A stretch of DNA of 64,000 nt from Agarophyton chilense (lineage: Eukaryota > Rhodophyta > Florideophyceae > Gracilariales > Gracilariaceae). Under the pieces are notes generated by a model. The model saw nothing but the letters and a program-made list of their open reading frames with translations. It was not told where the DNA came from and ran no database searches. Of the stretch, positions 10,661-21,645 are shown in pieces (within the stretch, counting starts at the first letter, position 1; each line of letters opens with the position of its first letter). The stretch covers positions 1,488,001 through 1,552,000 of the forward strand of contig JARGXX010000004.1 in NCBI GenBank assembly GCA_030374765.1, given 5' to 3'. The translations under genes and the position numbers were made by a program.

Positions 10661-11615
10661 CTAACTGAGGTGGAGGGAATGGAGCGAATTATCGTGGGCT
10701 GGATGTGGGTAGGTTGTTAGGGCGTCTGGATTGGAAGAAAAGGTTGCGTTTACACGGGGTGTCGATGAGTCGGCCTTGATATTTGTCCGAGTACGGTTGA
10801 ATTTTGGGTGGCGCATTTCTAGGCGTTCTTCGTCCATATGAATAGGAGGGAATCTCATGAATTGCTAATGACAGGAGCAGGGTAGGACTGGTGCTTGGAT
10901 GCTTGCAGATTGTTGGGGCAGACATGGTGGGTTTGCTGTGTGAGGCACTGTATTTGTTACTTTGGGTCCAAGATGATAAATTTCTCAGGGGTGTTTATTG
11001 GGCCTGTTGCATACATTTTTCAGCTTGGAGGAGTTGTAGTGACCACATCATACGATTTGAGTAGATTGGAGATATATAGAAAGTCTTTCATGTAGTTAGG
11101 GTTGATAGGTAGTAGCTGTCAGCCGATGTGTAAAGTGTCCTTATTGAACTGAAAGCCATCTACAAGATATCCAACGAACCTAGATTCGGCTATGGTGTCT
11201 GAGTATTGGGCCGCGATCATGCGTGCACGTAGTGAATGGATTTTTCAACGTAATCTTCGATAGACACGTGGAAAGTGAGGTGTAGACATTCCGCTTCAGA
11301 TTTAAGGTATTTGGGGTCTCCCTTTGTGGTGCTTCAACGATGATCCATGAGCACTGTTGGCATATCTTTGGGTGTCCAGTAAGATTTGATGTTCAAAAGA
11401 TTCAATATCCGTGACGGGATGCTGGAAAGAGTAAATACGCGCAACTTGTCCTTATTTTTGTTTAATCTCTGAGACGATGTAGGATCTACCGATTGATCGA
11501 GGCTGTATGATATGTGGTCGAGTGCATCCAAGGTCGCTGCACTAGATTCCAGCGCCATTTTCCAGATGATTGGATTGTTACCTTCTGATTTCAGTACATG
11601 AAACTTATCGACCAT
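10661..11615 (-). pseudogene. Gag-like polyprotein relic of an LTR retroelement
   Basis: Reading down from ATG at 11615, the product begins VDKFHVLKSEGNNPIIWK, the F-xL-xxG-N-xxW wording common at the start of copia-type gag. Helical sequence with a SSIPSRILNLL block follows. After a stop at 11334 the frame continues (YLKSEAECLHLTFHVS, IEDYVEKSIHYVHARMIAAQ), shifts by one base near 11225, and goes on through VGYLVDGFQFNKDTLHI to about 11050. This is the pattern of a gag with alternating helices. A basic Pro/Ser-rich tail follows at 10925-10661. No zinc knuckle, RT or integrase was found nearby, so the superfamily is open; copia-like is my best guess. Confidence 0.42.
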
Positions 11616-12282
11616 GCTGTGTGTGTTGTTTTTGGGTGGAGACGTATCGGATTCTGTAACATGAGTTCATATAAGAAGATGTTTCAGAAGATGGCTATTG
11701 GTGGTTTGATCTTGTCGATGCTGGTAGCGATGGGTTTGAAGAGTTTGGGGCTCTGTGGTTGTAAATGATTTGTGGTAAGTGCAGTGGCTTTACAAAAGAC
11801 CACAGGAGAAAGAGAGGTCGGATTGTGAGCCGTTTGAAGGGGAGGTTAAGGCAAAATAGAGGGTTGTCATCTGGACGAGAAAAGGGCAGGTTATTTCAGT
11901 TTTAGCTTACGATCCATAACGTTCGACGAGGAAGCTCTTGCTCAGACTACTAGTGCGTATAGAACCATTGGTTTCATGTGAGGTCCATTGGCCTCATATA
12001 AGGCCAAAACTACAACATTGACAGATTTTGTAAACTTCATCGATATTCTTAATTTTCGGGCCTACGTGTTTTCAAAACTCTCTTCTACTCTGGCGTTGAC
12101 ATTCCACTCCATAACATATCGTCCAAAACATGTATGAAACACCATTTTCACTCTGGTCTGTCGCAATTTCTGTATCACCTCATCACCTACTGATTCTTGT
12201 CGTGTGGTCGGTAACAGATTCCACACCCGTTTTACGCCTCGATACATAAGAGAGAGACTGTAAAAGCTTCTTTGGCACATAG
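11616..12282. other. Intergenic with possible left end of a piggyBac-like element
   Basis: No supported gene; a 72-codon minus frame at 12062-12280 shows no motif. A CTCATATAAG copy at 11993-12002 is the inverted counterpart of CTTATATGAG at 14572-14581. Confidence 0.35.
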
Positions 12283-14581
12283 TTGGAGACGAAACTCGTC
12301 AATGGAAGTGTTACGAACATTGAGGTTCTCCAAAAAAACAATCGTCAACAAACTTTGTCACCGTCAACCTCGATCTACCTGGTAGACAAAAGCTGTGCAC
12401 TCCAAACATGTGCAATGTCAAATCTGGTGATCATGGAACGGTTCAAGATAATGGTCAAGAAACCGTTTAACTCCACGGGGAGATAATTGATGCTGCCCTT
12501 ATTAACGAATTTCCGAACAATTGCGAACAGTCCATTGTCACGGATGGGGACGATAGTCCCACTATGAGTGCGTCCAGCCCTTCTACTTTGACAAACAGTA
12601 GCACGCAATACATTTTGGTGAAAGTTCATTCGACCAAGTGGACAACTGAAATTGTTTCCTTGACTCTGAATGGTCCAGTGCAAATGCATCAATGGAAAAT
12701 CATCGGACCGGTAGGAGATTTTAACTCGGCCATTCACACTCCTTCAGAAATCTTTCCGTATAATTTATTTACGTAGATGTTTCCTGTCGCTTATTTGGAA
12801 CAAATTGTTCGATCTCCAAACTTCCGGCTGGGAGAGGAAGGTCTAAAGCAGACTACTGGAGATGAAAATATAAAGTTTTTCGGTTTGATGGTTTTGATAA
12901 CACGGTTTGAATATTCAAAGAGAAGACCACTATGGTCTAAAGAAAAATCGTCTAAATCTCTTCTCAGTTCGGAAAGATCATGTCACGCTCCTGGTTTGAA
13001 CATATTAGGCAATTTATCGTATTCAGTGGATCTGAAAGCGATCAAAATTCCGAAAGAGCCAAATGGTCATGCGTTTTTGATTTCGTGAAAGCTATCAATG
13101 ACAATAGAAAATCTTTCGTCAATCTGTCACAAACATTGTGTGTGGATGAAATTGGTCAAGTTGGTATGGACTCGGCGGAAATTCGATTGGAATCGGACCT
13201 TCACACTACACTGCTTTAGATAGGAAACCTGAAAATGGTTGCAAATTGAAGATTTTTGCTGCGGAAGGAGGGGAATAATTCCCAGAATAGAAATAATCAT
13301 GGGCTCTACGGAACCGAATGTCCAGCTCTATGATTCTGAAGATGGACACAATATAGGTGGTTAAAATGAGAGTGGTGGAAATTTGGGTTGCCTCTGATTG
13401 CATTGTTTGCGCTGATTCCTATTTTGCATCTATTGAGACCTCTGAAGAACTTTTAAAAAGAGGAATGATATTCATTGGAGTTTTGAGAACGGCTACCAGA
13501 AGCTTTCCTATAAAACATCTTTCCGAACTCACGATGACTTCACGAGGCCAGCACGGTTCAATGGTGTCCAACCCTCCTGAATTAGTTTGAAAAATGATTT
13601 CTGTGCTCTGGGTGTAACGAGAGAGGAGTCATTTTATCAGCACCTTCAGCTGTACTTACCAAGTAACTTCTATTGTTCGTGAAAGATGGAGAACCAGAAA
13701 TGGAATAACCAAGAGAATTTCCCTTTCCATTGCAATTCCAGAAATTTGCGAAGAGTACCATTCTTGTTTTTGAAGAATTGACAGACATAATTGATCTCGC
13801 CAAGATGATTTGAAAATGAAAAAGAAGTTTGAAGTGAAGGAATGGTCGTTTAGAGTGAGTACTTCTTTGTTTGCAATGTACATGGTCGATGCTAGGAATC
13901 TTCACAAAGCCGTATACGGAAACAGAATTTCTCTTACACCGCATATTTTCTACTGCAACCTTTCAGACGGGTTAATGGAGAACAACTGGGATACTATTCG
14001 AACAATGAAAAGAACCGTGAAGGAAGAAGACGAAATAGATAGTCCAAATCTAGCTTGAACTGGAATTAATATGATGGAGACAAAATGAACGCCCATCAAT
14101 TTAGATGGTTCTCTAAAGTATTCAAGAAATCAAGGACGATGCAAAGTATGCAAAACTAAATACAAATCAAAATAAGTTTGTTCGTTAGCCCCCTTCAATA
14201 CCAATCCGCGTTATTCAACTTGTTAGATATATTATGGTCTTTGACGGAACGATCCCTTTCGTAGATGTGAGCGTATTTTGACTGCTGTTGAAGAGAACGC
14301 AAATGCGTTTTTATCCAGCTTCCGAAAAAGTTTTTGAATTACAATTAATTCCTCGAGGTTTGAACCATGTTCTGATCAGTCTTCGAGTGGTCAAGAATCC
14401 ACTGAGGTGATGTTACTGAAAAAAAAGGCCAAAGAAGGTACTTTAAAGGATGAAGAACATGATTCGAAACCCTTTTTTTACTTAAAAAGTAGAATGTGGC
14501 GCTACAGTATCGAAACCAGCTTTACAAAGGTTTTGGAAAATAGAACTCGCCTCATATAAACCCAAGCCCTTCTTATATGAG
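11993..14581. mobile_element. Possible piggyBac-like element bounds
   Basis: CTCATATAAG at 11993-12002 and its perfect reverse complement at 14572-14581 flank the transposase relic at roughly symmetric distances. No TTAA target duplication, the piggyBac hallmark, is visible at these ends. A second CTCATATAA at 14551 also forms a local hairpin with the right copy. Bounds are tentative. Confidence 0.28.
12283..14058 (+). pseudogene. PiggyBac-like DDE transposase, decayed
   Basis: Relic of a DDE_Tnp_1_7 (piggyBac-type) transposase. An N-terminal segment (12564-12776) ends in IIGPVGDFNSAIHTPSEIF. After a stop at 12774-12776 come FFGLMVLITRFEYSKRRPLW, MSRSWFEHIRQFIVFSGSE (frame change near 12980), WSCVFDFVKAINDNRKSF and TLCVDEIGQ, matching the order W...R-F--I---L-F, KW--V--F---IN-N and L-VDE-M. 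After more stops there is a KPENGCKLKIFA segment, then the CADSYFASIETSEELLKRG block (family: D-(W/Y)F-S---A--L--RG-) at 13390-13470, and a C-terminal part at 13810-14058 (FAMYMVDARNLHKAVYGN). At least three frames and multiple stops show that it is inactive. Confidence 0.6.
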
Positions 14582-14746
14582 ATCAATTCTCCGGGCGTGT
14601 AGACACTAGAAACTGTGCCGACTGGCGGCATGTCTTTATACTGTATCGGTTAGTCACGTGTCCTGCGTGTCGTACGTGTTGGCGATCTGACACTGGACAC
14701 TATGCAAAATAGAGTTGGAAATAGATCTGAAAGTGCCAACAGAATG
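14059..14746. other. AT-rich intergenic before element 1
   Basis: No gene seen. It includes the local inverted repeat CTCATATAA...TTATATGAG at 14551-14581. The 14590-14746 stretch flanks the element 1 left LTR and does not match the sequence flanking its right LTR. Confidence 0.35.
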
Positions 14747-15191
14747 TGAAGGAGCGATAATAACGGTTGAGCCCGGTGAGCTTCCGGCCCCCGAAGGATC
14801 TTGCAGGTGACACGTGTACGGGTCGACCTCAGGTGGACTCATGTAGATTATTAATTTAATGTAATTAGTGTAATAGACTAACACTACAGTTCCAGGGAGA
14901 TCTCAATGCCTCGCCATTACTATTTACTTGGCTCGAGTGACGCTTCTCCCTTAGAGTACGATAGACACCGTTTGGATACTAAATAACCCCCTTTGGTATA
15001 TTAGTTCCATCCTTTGGTCTTCAAGCCATCGTTTCCGGAGCTCCAACCTGTAGGACTACGCAGTAAACGCCAGCCCATTGCACCAAGTACTCTGGGAGTG
15101 CTGCCGTCAAGGATTCGAACCTTAGGACCCGCTCTACCACTCTACCACCGGTCGAGGTCCGTGCGCTGACTTGACCCGTCATTGCGTTAAA
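14747..15191 (+). repeat. 5' LTR of element 1
   Basis: About 445 bp, begins TGAAGGAGCGATAATAACGG and ends GTTAAA just before the primer-binding site. The terminal CA seen in the other copies is mutated here. It aligns end to end with 23145-23587 and, inverted, with 26460-26904. It carries the antisense tRNA-like segment. Confidence 0.82.
15111..15139 (-). other. tRNA-like fused A-box/B-box in LTR
   Basis: On the minus strand the LTR reads TGGTAGAGCGG (15139-15129), an exact fit to the Pol III A-box consensus, then 7 bases, then GGTTCGAATCC (15121-15111), an exact B-box. In a real tRNA these are about 30-60 bases apart, so the anticodon arm is missing. The same arrangement is present in two further LTRs in the window. 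Confidence 0.6.
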
Positions 15192-15211
15192 TTTTGGTTT
15201 CCCGACTTAGA
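15192..15211 (+). promoter_or_regulatory. Primer-binding site of element 1
   Basis: TTTTGGTTTCCCGACTTAG directly follows the LTR. Elements 2, 3 and 4 have TTTTGGTCTCCC(T)CGACTTAG-type versions at the same place, so the consensus TGGTCTCCCGACTTAG complements a tRNA ending CTAAGTCGGGAGACCA. It primes minus-strand cDNA synthesis. Confidence 0.7.
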
Positions 15212-15225
15212 AACATTTGGAATAA

Positions 15226-17324
15226 TTGAACGGACCACTTGAACGAAGAATTATCCGGATTCTAACCTTTGGTTTAATTCCCCAACGGACCAGAAGTACA
15301 GAAGCTACTGCAATTATGGATGCAAGAAACACACCCAACCGACCTGACCATAGGGCTGCTACGGCCAGAATTGTTTCCGCTGCAACGCTTACGATGTCGA
15401 CTGAACCTCATATTGATAATTTTAGCGACTGCAGGAGCACGAGAAGCCAGCCGCAAGGAGTACTGACTCCCCTGGACGACCCTGAAAATATCGCCTAGAA
15501 CCCACGGTAGCAGCGTGTGTACGAGAGCACTTCACCAGGGCTACCTCTAGGCCAGGAACACTACAAGGAAAACCCCGTAAGACCAAAGGAATTAGAGAGA
15601 ATTTTCCCACAGGTCTTGCCGACCCTCTTTGACCCCGTCTCCGTGAGCTCTACTCAGCCCATGTGGATTCCAGTATGGACGTGCGACTCGCTACGGCGAT
15701 CGCTGACCATACGGATTACCCCCTCGCGCGAATCGTCCCTGAGGTATTGGAGTCTGACTTATTCATAGACTCCCTCCTACAGGCCGTTCAAGGAGCCGTC
15801 ACCCGCCAGGCAGGCAAATTGGTCCCTAGGACCACCCCATCACAAATTAACCACCCGGTCCCCATATGGCAACCCCCTACTGAACCCCCAGGAGCGGCGG
15901 AGTTATCCGCCCCTTGCCGGGAATACCATCAGGAAAACCCCATGGTATCCAATCTAAGAGCAAAAGAGAAGCTCCGCGTCTAGAAGAGAGACCACTGGCC
16001 CCACCCGACGGATTATATGAGGTACAGCGACCTCAGGGCTCCATCGGATCTGATAGAGAGATCGATCCTTCAGGTCCTTATTCCGCTGGAAAGAAAGGAA
16101 GCAACCGTAGTAGAAAGAAGAACAGAAGGAGTAGAAGAAGAGACCATTCGGAAAAGAGTGATTCCGAATCGGCCTCGACCGAAATGACCGACTCGGAAGT
16201 GGATGAGGCTGCCGTTCGAGACCTCAGACCACTGACAACAACCAACGAACTTTTCCTCAAGTTTCTAGACTACCGGAATTACCGGCTGGCCGACAGGTTT
16301 GCGAAATATTCTCGTTTGGTGGCTCGCAGAGTCGCCAAATGGGCCAAACGAATGCAACTAACCATCACGGATAAGTCTCGGGTTCCGATCCCATTGCTGT
16401 CCTTCGGTTTCTCAGTTTGTTCCGTACGGTCTGCGGTCAGAACGGTGTCCACGAGGGCGCCGCTCTGTACCTTTTCCTATACTTCCTTACAGGACAGGCG
16501 CGTGACCGAGGCGTTTCTAAGGTATCTGGTACAACTGACCTCGTGGATACTGAAGACCATGAGCTCCTCAGGTCATACCATCAGGTTCTTCATTACCTCT
16601 TCGAAACTTACGCCACGGATGACGTTATAATGGATGCCCACCAGGAAGTTATATCCTTTAGGCAGACCTCCAACATGACCGAATCGGCTTTCGCAGACGA
16701 CCTATGAAAGAGGGCTTACCGATATGGAAACGTGTTCTCTGAAGGACGGCTTAAACGTCACTTCATCACGAAATTGCTCCATGCCGTTCAGACTCACGTG
16801 CGCAATTACCACACGGAAAACCGGCAATACTCCTTCCGAAGGCTCGTTACCTACGCAGAGGGTTATGGCAAAACCTACAGAACGTCCAGGCGCAACGCGG
16901 ATATAACCAGAGGACACGCAACTCCATTCCGTAAACCCAACCAAGCTCATTTGGTTAGCTCCACGGAGTCGGACATGGATGCATCACTCCATTACGCCGC
17001 TTCGGGAGATGTCCTCGCGGTCAAATTCAGTGCTTCTCCGTCCGGGCCCCCATCATATACCTCCCAGAGAACTACAGCGACCACTGGACCACCCAGACCC
17101 AAGTATTCTCTCTTTCCGCCCCGCAAGGACGTTTTTGCTCGCTCCCCAAGGGCTCGCTTCCTTTGCCTTTCAGTGACCAAACCTTGTGACTGTACGAGGT
17201 ATCTGCCTGAAAACGCACGTAAAAACCTCCTAGCCCTAAGGGAAGATAATTACCGGGTGCGGAGATCCGAAGGAATGTATAACAGGGCACAGCAACGAAC
17301 TACAGGGACCCCTGGAAGCTAACG
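15226..17324 (+). pseudogene. Gag of element 1, frameshifted
   Basis: Structural polyprotein of the element, spread over at least three frames (15226-15498, 15663-15983, 15914-16630, 16417-16707, 16732-17322). Comparison with the longer open gag of element 2 shows the order: a Thr/Pro/Arg-rich N-terminus, a Lys/Arg/Ser/Glu-rich low-complexity stretch near 16080-16200, the capsid domain (LRDL...NELFLKFLDYRNYRLADR; NGVHEGAALYLF; LLETYATDDVIMDAHQE homologues), a C-terminal GPPSYTSQ linker and a worn Cys-rich knuckle (LCLSVTKPCDC near 17160-17195). The first in-frame codon in both copies is TTG, so the true start is uncertain. No separate start for pol was found. Confidence 0.68.
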
Positions 17325-17579
17325 CTCTGCCTCGCCTCCGGATACTCCGATCAAAGCCCCATAGGTCCACGCCATTTTAGATCCTACGAAGGACCCCGTG
17401 GAACAGTTCTATACTCAAGAAGAAACGGAAACCCCATCGGAAAACTCCTAGAGGGACGACTCGAGGCAAATCCTCCATCTTTAAGCCCCTGCCTCAACGA
17501 ATTGGACGGTCATGGGCGAAAGAGCTCCTCACCTCCTAATACAAACCACCCATAATGGACCACTCAGGATAAACCACAA

Positions 17580-17789
17580 TTGGAACACAGTAACGACCCA
17601 GTCTGTATCCTCAGGAAAGATAACTATAAAGTTCGAGTAACCGTAGGACTTCGTTCCAACAACTCTCCAGTGACCATAGCTGTATTGGACACAGGCGCTG
17701 GTCCCAACTTGGTCCATCCTAAGCTGCTCCCACTGGGATGGCAAGATTTCGTTCCGGCAAGGAAGACCCCAAGGACTACCGATGCGTGA
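17580..17789 (+). pseudogene. Aspartic protease of element 1
   Basis: 69-codon frame holding the retropepsin active site VLDTGAGPNLVHP (17682-17720) with an intact Asp-Thr-Gly-Ala. It ends at TGA (17787-17789); the second half of the protease, with the ILGSSFID block, continues in the next frame from 17799. The enzyme would process gag-pol. The same active site is readable in element 2, while element 3 has lost the Asp. Confidence 0.7.
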
Positions 17790-17798
17790 CGTAGACCG

Positions 17799-19391
17799 AT
17801 GGAAATTAAAGGGATAGTACCACTTTACCTCCAGGCAGGACAATTCAAAGTCCGCACGTGGTTTCTTGTATGTCCTAACTTGGGCGCTGAGGCAATCCTA
17901 GGGTCCTCCTTTATCGACCGATACATTAAGGCCATTTATCCAGGCCTGAGGAAAGTCGCATTTTTCCGCGCACCTTCCATCTCCATAACTGGTTCAACCC
18001 TATGGCCAGAAGCTAACCGCAAACGAGCGGTTGTCTCCGAAAACACGAAGTCCAATAAGATTCGCCTGTCAAAGGCCATAACGATACCGCCGATGACCCA
18101 AATCACTGTATCGGTCCATTCCCAGTTCTCCGGTTTCGTAACGATTCAGACCCACCCGAAAAGGGTTCTGAAGCACCTTACCTTGAGGGCCAATGGAGTA
18201 ATGGACATCCACCCCAACAGGTACTTTTTGGTCATAATCAGCTACTTCCGAGAAAAACCCGTGCGGTTACCTAAAAATAAAGTGATTGGTATCTCTCTAC
18301 CCGCGCCCGTGACCATCATGGAGGCCAAAATGGATAATCTTGCGAAGCCAACTCCCGACGAGGACGTCGACTCTTGGGAGGGGACGGTCGCCATCGGCGC
18401 AGAATTCGAATCCTATAGGCCCCAGGTACTTGATCTCCTCAAGGAATACCAGGCCATGTGGTCAGGTAAATTGGGCACAATAAGAGCCACTACACACCGC
18501 ATTGACCTTCAGGATGATGCTAGACCACAGTTCCAGCACCCATACCGTACCGGCCTTAAAGGTAGTGAAAATTTCGCCGATCAGATGGAAAAGATACGCA
18601 AAGCTCAAGTCATAGAGCCGGTGCCTCCAAACAAATCCGAAGGGCAAAGTCCCCTTGTCCTTATGGCGAAGAAAGATGGCTCCGTCAGGTTCTGGGTCGA
18701 CTACAGGAAGCTGAACGCAGTAACCAAGAGGGCTTCATACCTGTTACCCCGCATAAACGACTTTTTGGATTCCTTAGGCGAAGCTGTCGTATTTACCACA
18801 CTGGACGCTAGCTCGGAATATTGGCAAATCCCTTTGGCCGAAGACGCGAGAGCGCTGACAACGTTTACCACCCACGAATGTCTCTTCAGATTTACTCCGA
18901 TGCTCTTTGGTTTAAAGAATGCAGCAGCAACCTTCCAACGGGTAATGGACATTATACTGTTCAGAGTCAAATGGAAGTTCGCCCTGGTCTATATGGATGA
19001 CGTTATACTCTTATCACGGACCGTAAAGGAACACTTTCGCCACGTGAAGAAGGTGCTAACAATCCTACAGGACGCTGGAGTAACACTGCAACTACGCAAA
19101 TGCGCTTTTTTCCAGGCCTCAGTGGACTATTTCGGTCACGTCGTCCTCCCAGAAAAGCTAAAGGTGGCCACACGGACAACAAACGCGATTCGCCAGGCGA
19201 AGCCTCCGCGGACCCACACGATACTACGATCCTTCGTGGGCTTGTGCAACGTTTACCGACGGTTCGTCCAAGGGTTTGCCAAAATCTCGGCCCCTCTAAA
19301 CGCGATGCTGAAGAAGGGAAGACCTTCGGAGTTCGAAGCCCTTACGGACGACCAGTACGAAGCATTTCAGACCCTAAAGGACAATTTCTGA
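17799..19391 (+). CDS. Protease end and reverse transcriptase of element 1
   Basis: Longest open frame in the element, 530 codons. Residues 33-40 (ILGSSFID) finish the protease. A linker follows, then the RT: RPQFQHPYRTG, SPLVLMAKKDGSVRFWVDYR, YLLPRINDFLDSLG, FTTLDASSEYWQIPL, FRFTPMLFGLKNAAATFQR, and the catalytic YMDD at residues 398-401 (codons at 18990-19001), then FVGLCNVYRRFVQGFAKI in the connection. All RT core blocks are present in order, so this part could in principle still fold, but gag, protease and integrase are broken around it. The start codon shown is simply the first ATG in frame; translation would normally come from a gag-pol polyprotein. Confidence 0.8.
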   Translation: MEIKGIVPLYLQAGQFKVRTWFLVCPNLGAEAILGSSFIDRYIKAIYPGLRKVAFFRAPSISITGSTLWPEANRKRAVVSENTKSNKIRLSKAITIPPMTQITVSVHSQFSGFVTIQTHPKRVLKHLTLRANGVMDIHPNRYFLVIISYFREKPVRLPKNKVIGISLPAPVTIMEAKMDNLAKPTPDEDVDSWEGTVAIGAEFESYRPQVLDLLKEYQAMWSGKLGTIRATTHRIDLQDDARPQFQHPYRTGLKGSENFADQMEKIRKAQVIEPVPPNKSEGQSPLVLMAKKDGSVRFWVDYRKLNAVTKRASYLLPRINDFLDSLGEAVVFTTLDASSEYWQIPLAEDARALTTFTTHECLFRFTPMLFGLKNAAATFQRVMDIILFRVKWKFALVYMDDVILLSRTVKEHFRHVKKVLTILQDAGVTLQLRKCAFFQASVDYFGHVVLPEKLKVATRTTNAIRQAKPPRTHTILRSFVGLCNVYRRFVQGFAKISAPLNAMLKKGRPSEFEALTDDQYEAFQTLKDNF

Positions 19392-20029
19392 ACCCACCCA
19401 TATTGGCCTTACCAAAGCCTAATAGGCCTTTTGTCTTGGACACAGATGCCTCTGATGTCCAAGTGGGTTGTGCACTGCTACAGGAACAGGAGTCACCGAA
19501 GGACTATTGACCTATAGGCTACTGGAGCAGAACGTTCACCAGCGCGGAGCGAAACTACAGTACGACCGAAAAGGAATTTCTAGCCATCGTATGGTCCATA
19601 TTGACACTCCGTCCGTACCTCGAGGGAACCAGATTTACCATTATGGCAGACCATGACTCACTCCGCTGACTACTCAATATGACCGATGAATCGAGTCGCC
19701 TCGCTAGGTGGCGCCTCAGGCTGTCAGAATATGACTACGATAGAACCTATAGGCCAGGCATCAAGCATTAGGCAGCAGATGCCCTTTCGCGAATCATTAC
19801 CGACAGAACTGATGAAACCCCACTCTAAGACCTAATTCCCACCCCCTTTACAGATGATGGACCTCAAAACTACACGGAAACAGATGACCTTATGGGTAAG
19901 GTGCAATCGGAGGATCCTGAGGTAAAGAAGAACGAAGTGTACCTATGGGACTGAGAGACAGTACCGCCCAATTCGGCACGACCTCAGGTTAATGGGATTA
20001 CCCCGGAGGAAAAAGAGCTCCACCCTATA
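19392..20029 (+). pseudogene. RNase H domain of element 1
   Basis: After a frame change near 19390 the sequence reads FVLDTDASDVQVGCALLQEQ (first catalytic Asp), then with stops SAERNYSTTEKEFLAIVWSI (Glu), a DHDSLR block (Asp) with TGA where Trp is expected, and the HK-ADALSR end interrupted by TAG. It would degrade the RNA template during reverse transcription. At least five in-frame stops to about 20.0 kb. Confidence 0.7.
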
Positions 20030-21229
20030 ACTATTGAGGAACTCCTACAGGCTCAGGTCGAAGACGAATACTGCAAGGAAACAGCCCAATAGGTAGGAAC
20101 CCCAGGATGCCTGTTCGACTATAACCGATTTGGACTACTGTGTCGCCGCTCACCGCTGGATGGCGCACTCTAACGGGTAATACCAACTTCGCTAAGGGCG
20201 CGATTCCTATACCTCGCCCATTTCCCCCGCTTGGCTGGCCAACCTGGAGGCCGAAGAATGTACAAAATCCTAAGGAATTTCTTCTCCTGACCACTAATGG
20301 CGCAGAACCTATGGCAAACTGCACGGAACTGTGCATCGTGCGCACAGATCCGAGGGTATCGCGCCAACCATCAGACCAAACTGAAGCTCTTCTCCGCCGC
20401 AGGTCCAATGGAATTTGTGGCAATGGATATACTTGGGCCTTTGCCTAAGTCGTCCCACGGAAAACGATTTGTCTCGGTCATAACCGATAGGCCTACCAAG
20501 CTTACCGGAGCCCTACCCTTATGGAAGACAACAGCCACAGATTTCGCCACGGCCCTCTTGTCCCACTAGGTATATCCATATGGCATGCCACTCTACTTCC
20601 TTACGGATAATGGCAGCCAGTTCGTATCCAAATTTTTCGCACGCGTTTGTGCTACCTTAGGTATCAAACATGTGACCACTACGGCGTACCACCCGCAAAC
20701 CAATGGAATAGCTAAACGCTTCAACCGCACTCTTCAAGACCGATTGGCACACTACGTATCGGAGCACCAATTGGACTGGGACGACTACTTCGGGCCACTG
20801 GTTTATGCCTACAACATGCAGGTGTACGCTTCCACAGGGACAACGCCTTTCGACTTAACGCTCACGAGAGCGCCACCGCCGATAGCTTTTGAACTTCAGG
20901 AGTCTTTCATACCCCAGGACATAACCGAAGGGATGACTCCTACCCAGGCGAAGCGCTACTCGCGCCGACGCATTGACCGCATTATCCAATCGGGCAGAAC
21001 TGTACTAACCAAATCCCAACCGCGCTACAAGTGCAATTTCGACAAAGCCGTTTGGAACACACCGACCTTTGGGAAAGGAGATATGGCTTTCCTGGAATGG
21101 CCACAGAAGGACAGTGAGAAACTCGAGGACACTACGCCGAAGCTCCTACCCCGTTCTACGGGACCATAAAAAGTCCTTAAGGCCAATGAACACACCATCA
21201 CTTTACTCATTGAAGGCCTACAGAACACC
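20030..21229 (+). pseudogene. Integrase of element 1
   Basis: Zinc-binding region (ARFLYLAHFPRLAGQPGG, with Gln where the second His is expected, and NCASCAQ near 20325) and catalytic core: first Asp in VAMDILGPLPK, second Asp in FLTDNGSQF, then AYHPQTNGIAKRFNRTLQ, where the catalytic Glu of the usual VERFN is Lys. Stops occur at the TGA before PLMAQ, the TAG before VYPYG and the TAA near 21169. The open core is 20585-21169. It would insert the cDNA; Glu-to-Lys alone should abolish catalysis. Confidence 0.78.
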
Positions 21230-21645
21230 GTGTCTATTGACCGCGTGACACGAGCTCCAAGTTCCTCCGGACCACGAACGTCCCAGCCCCCTGACCCAAC
21301 GGAAGCACCACGACCTCAGGTCGACACTCAAGTCTCCACACCCCCGAAGGCAGTTCCCAAGGACTCAAGTAGCCCCACGGACACGATGGTCCATGCCATC
21401 TACTATGACCCATCGCTCCCAACCGAATCCGATGGATTCGCCCCTCTGGACCACACTCTCCTTCCGGAGGATGAACACCAACTGGCACATGTGATTGAGC
21501 TCATCATCTCCGCCAGTATGGGAGAAGATGGAACTATGCGCTATCGCGTCCGTTGGTTCGGCTACACACCTGAGGAAGGTACTTGGAAAGAGCCTTAAAC
21601 CATTCCGGCTAATTTTATTGCCCTCTATTGGCGCAGAATCAGCCA
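21230..21645 (+). pseudogene. Chromodomain end of element 1 integrase
   Basis: A Pro/Ser-rich linker leads to a chromodomain-like unit, LAHVIELIISASMGEDG, MRYRVRWFGYTPEEGTWKEP, a stop, and IPANFIALYWRR. The YxVRWxGYxxxxxTWEP pattern with a following helix is the chromodomain signature that targets chromoviruses to chromatin marks. The single TAA at about 21597 interrupts it. A similar unit ends element 3. Confidence 0.72.

Noticed and set aside
15111-15158. Functional tRNA gene on the minus strand
   Set aside because: A- and B-boxes are perfect but only 7 bases apart; there is no anticodon arm and no acceptor stem, and it lies in three LTR copies. Kept as a tRNA-like LTR feature.
19392-20600. 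Alternative genetic code or selenocysteine to explain the stops
   Set aside because: All three stop codons occur, mixed with frameshifts, while the intact host genes (protease, one-helix protein) use ordinary stops only at their ends.
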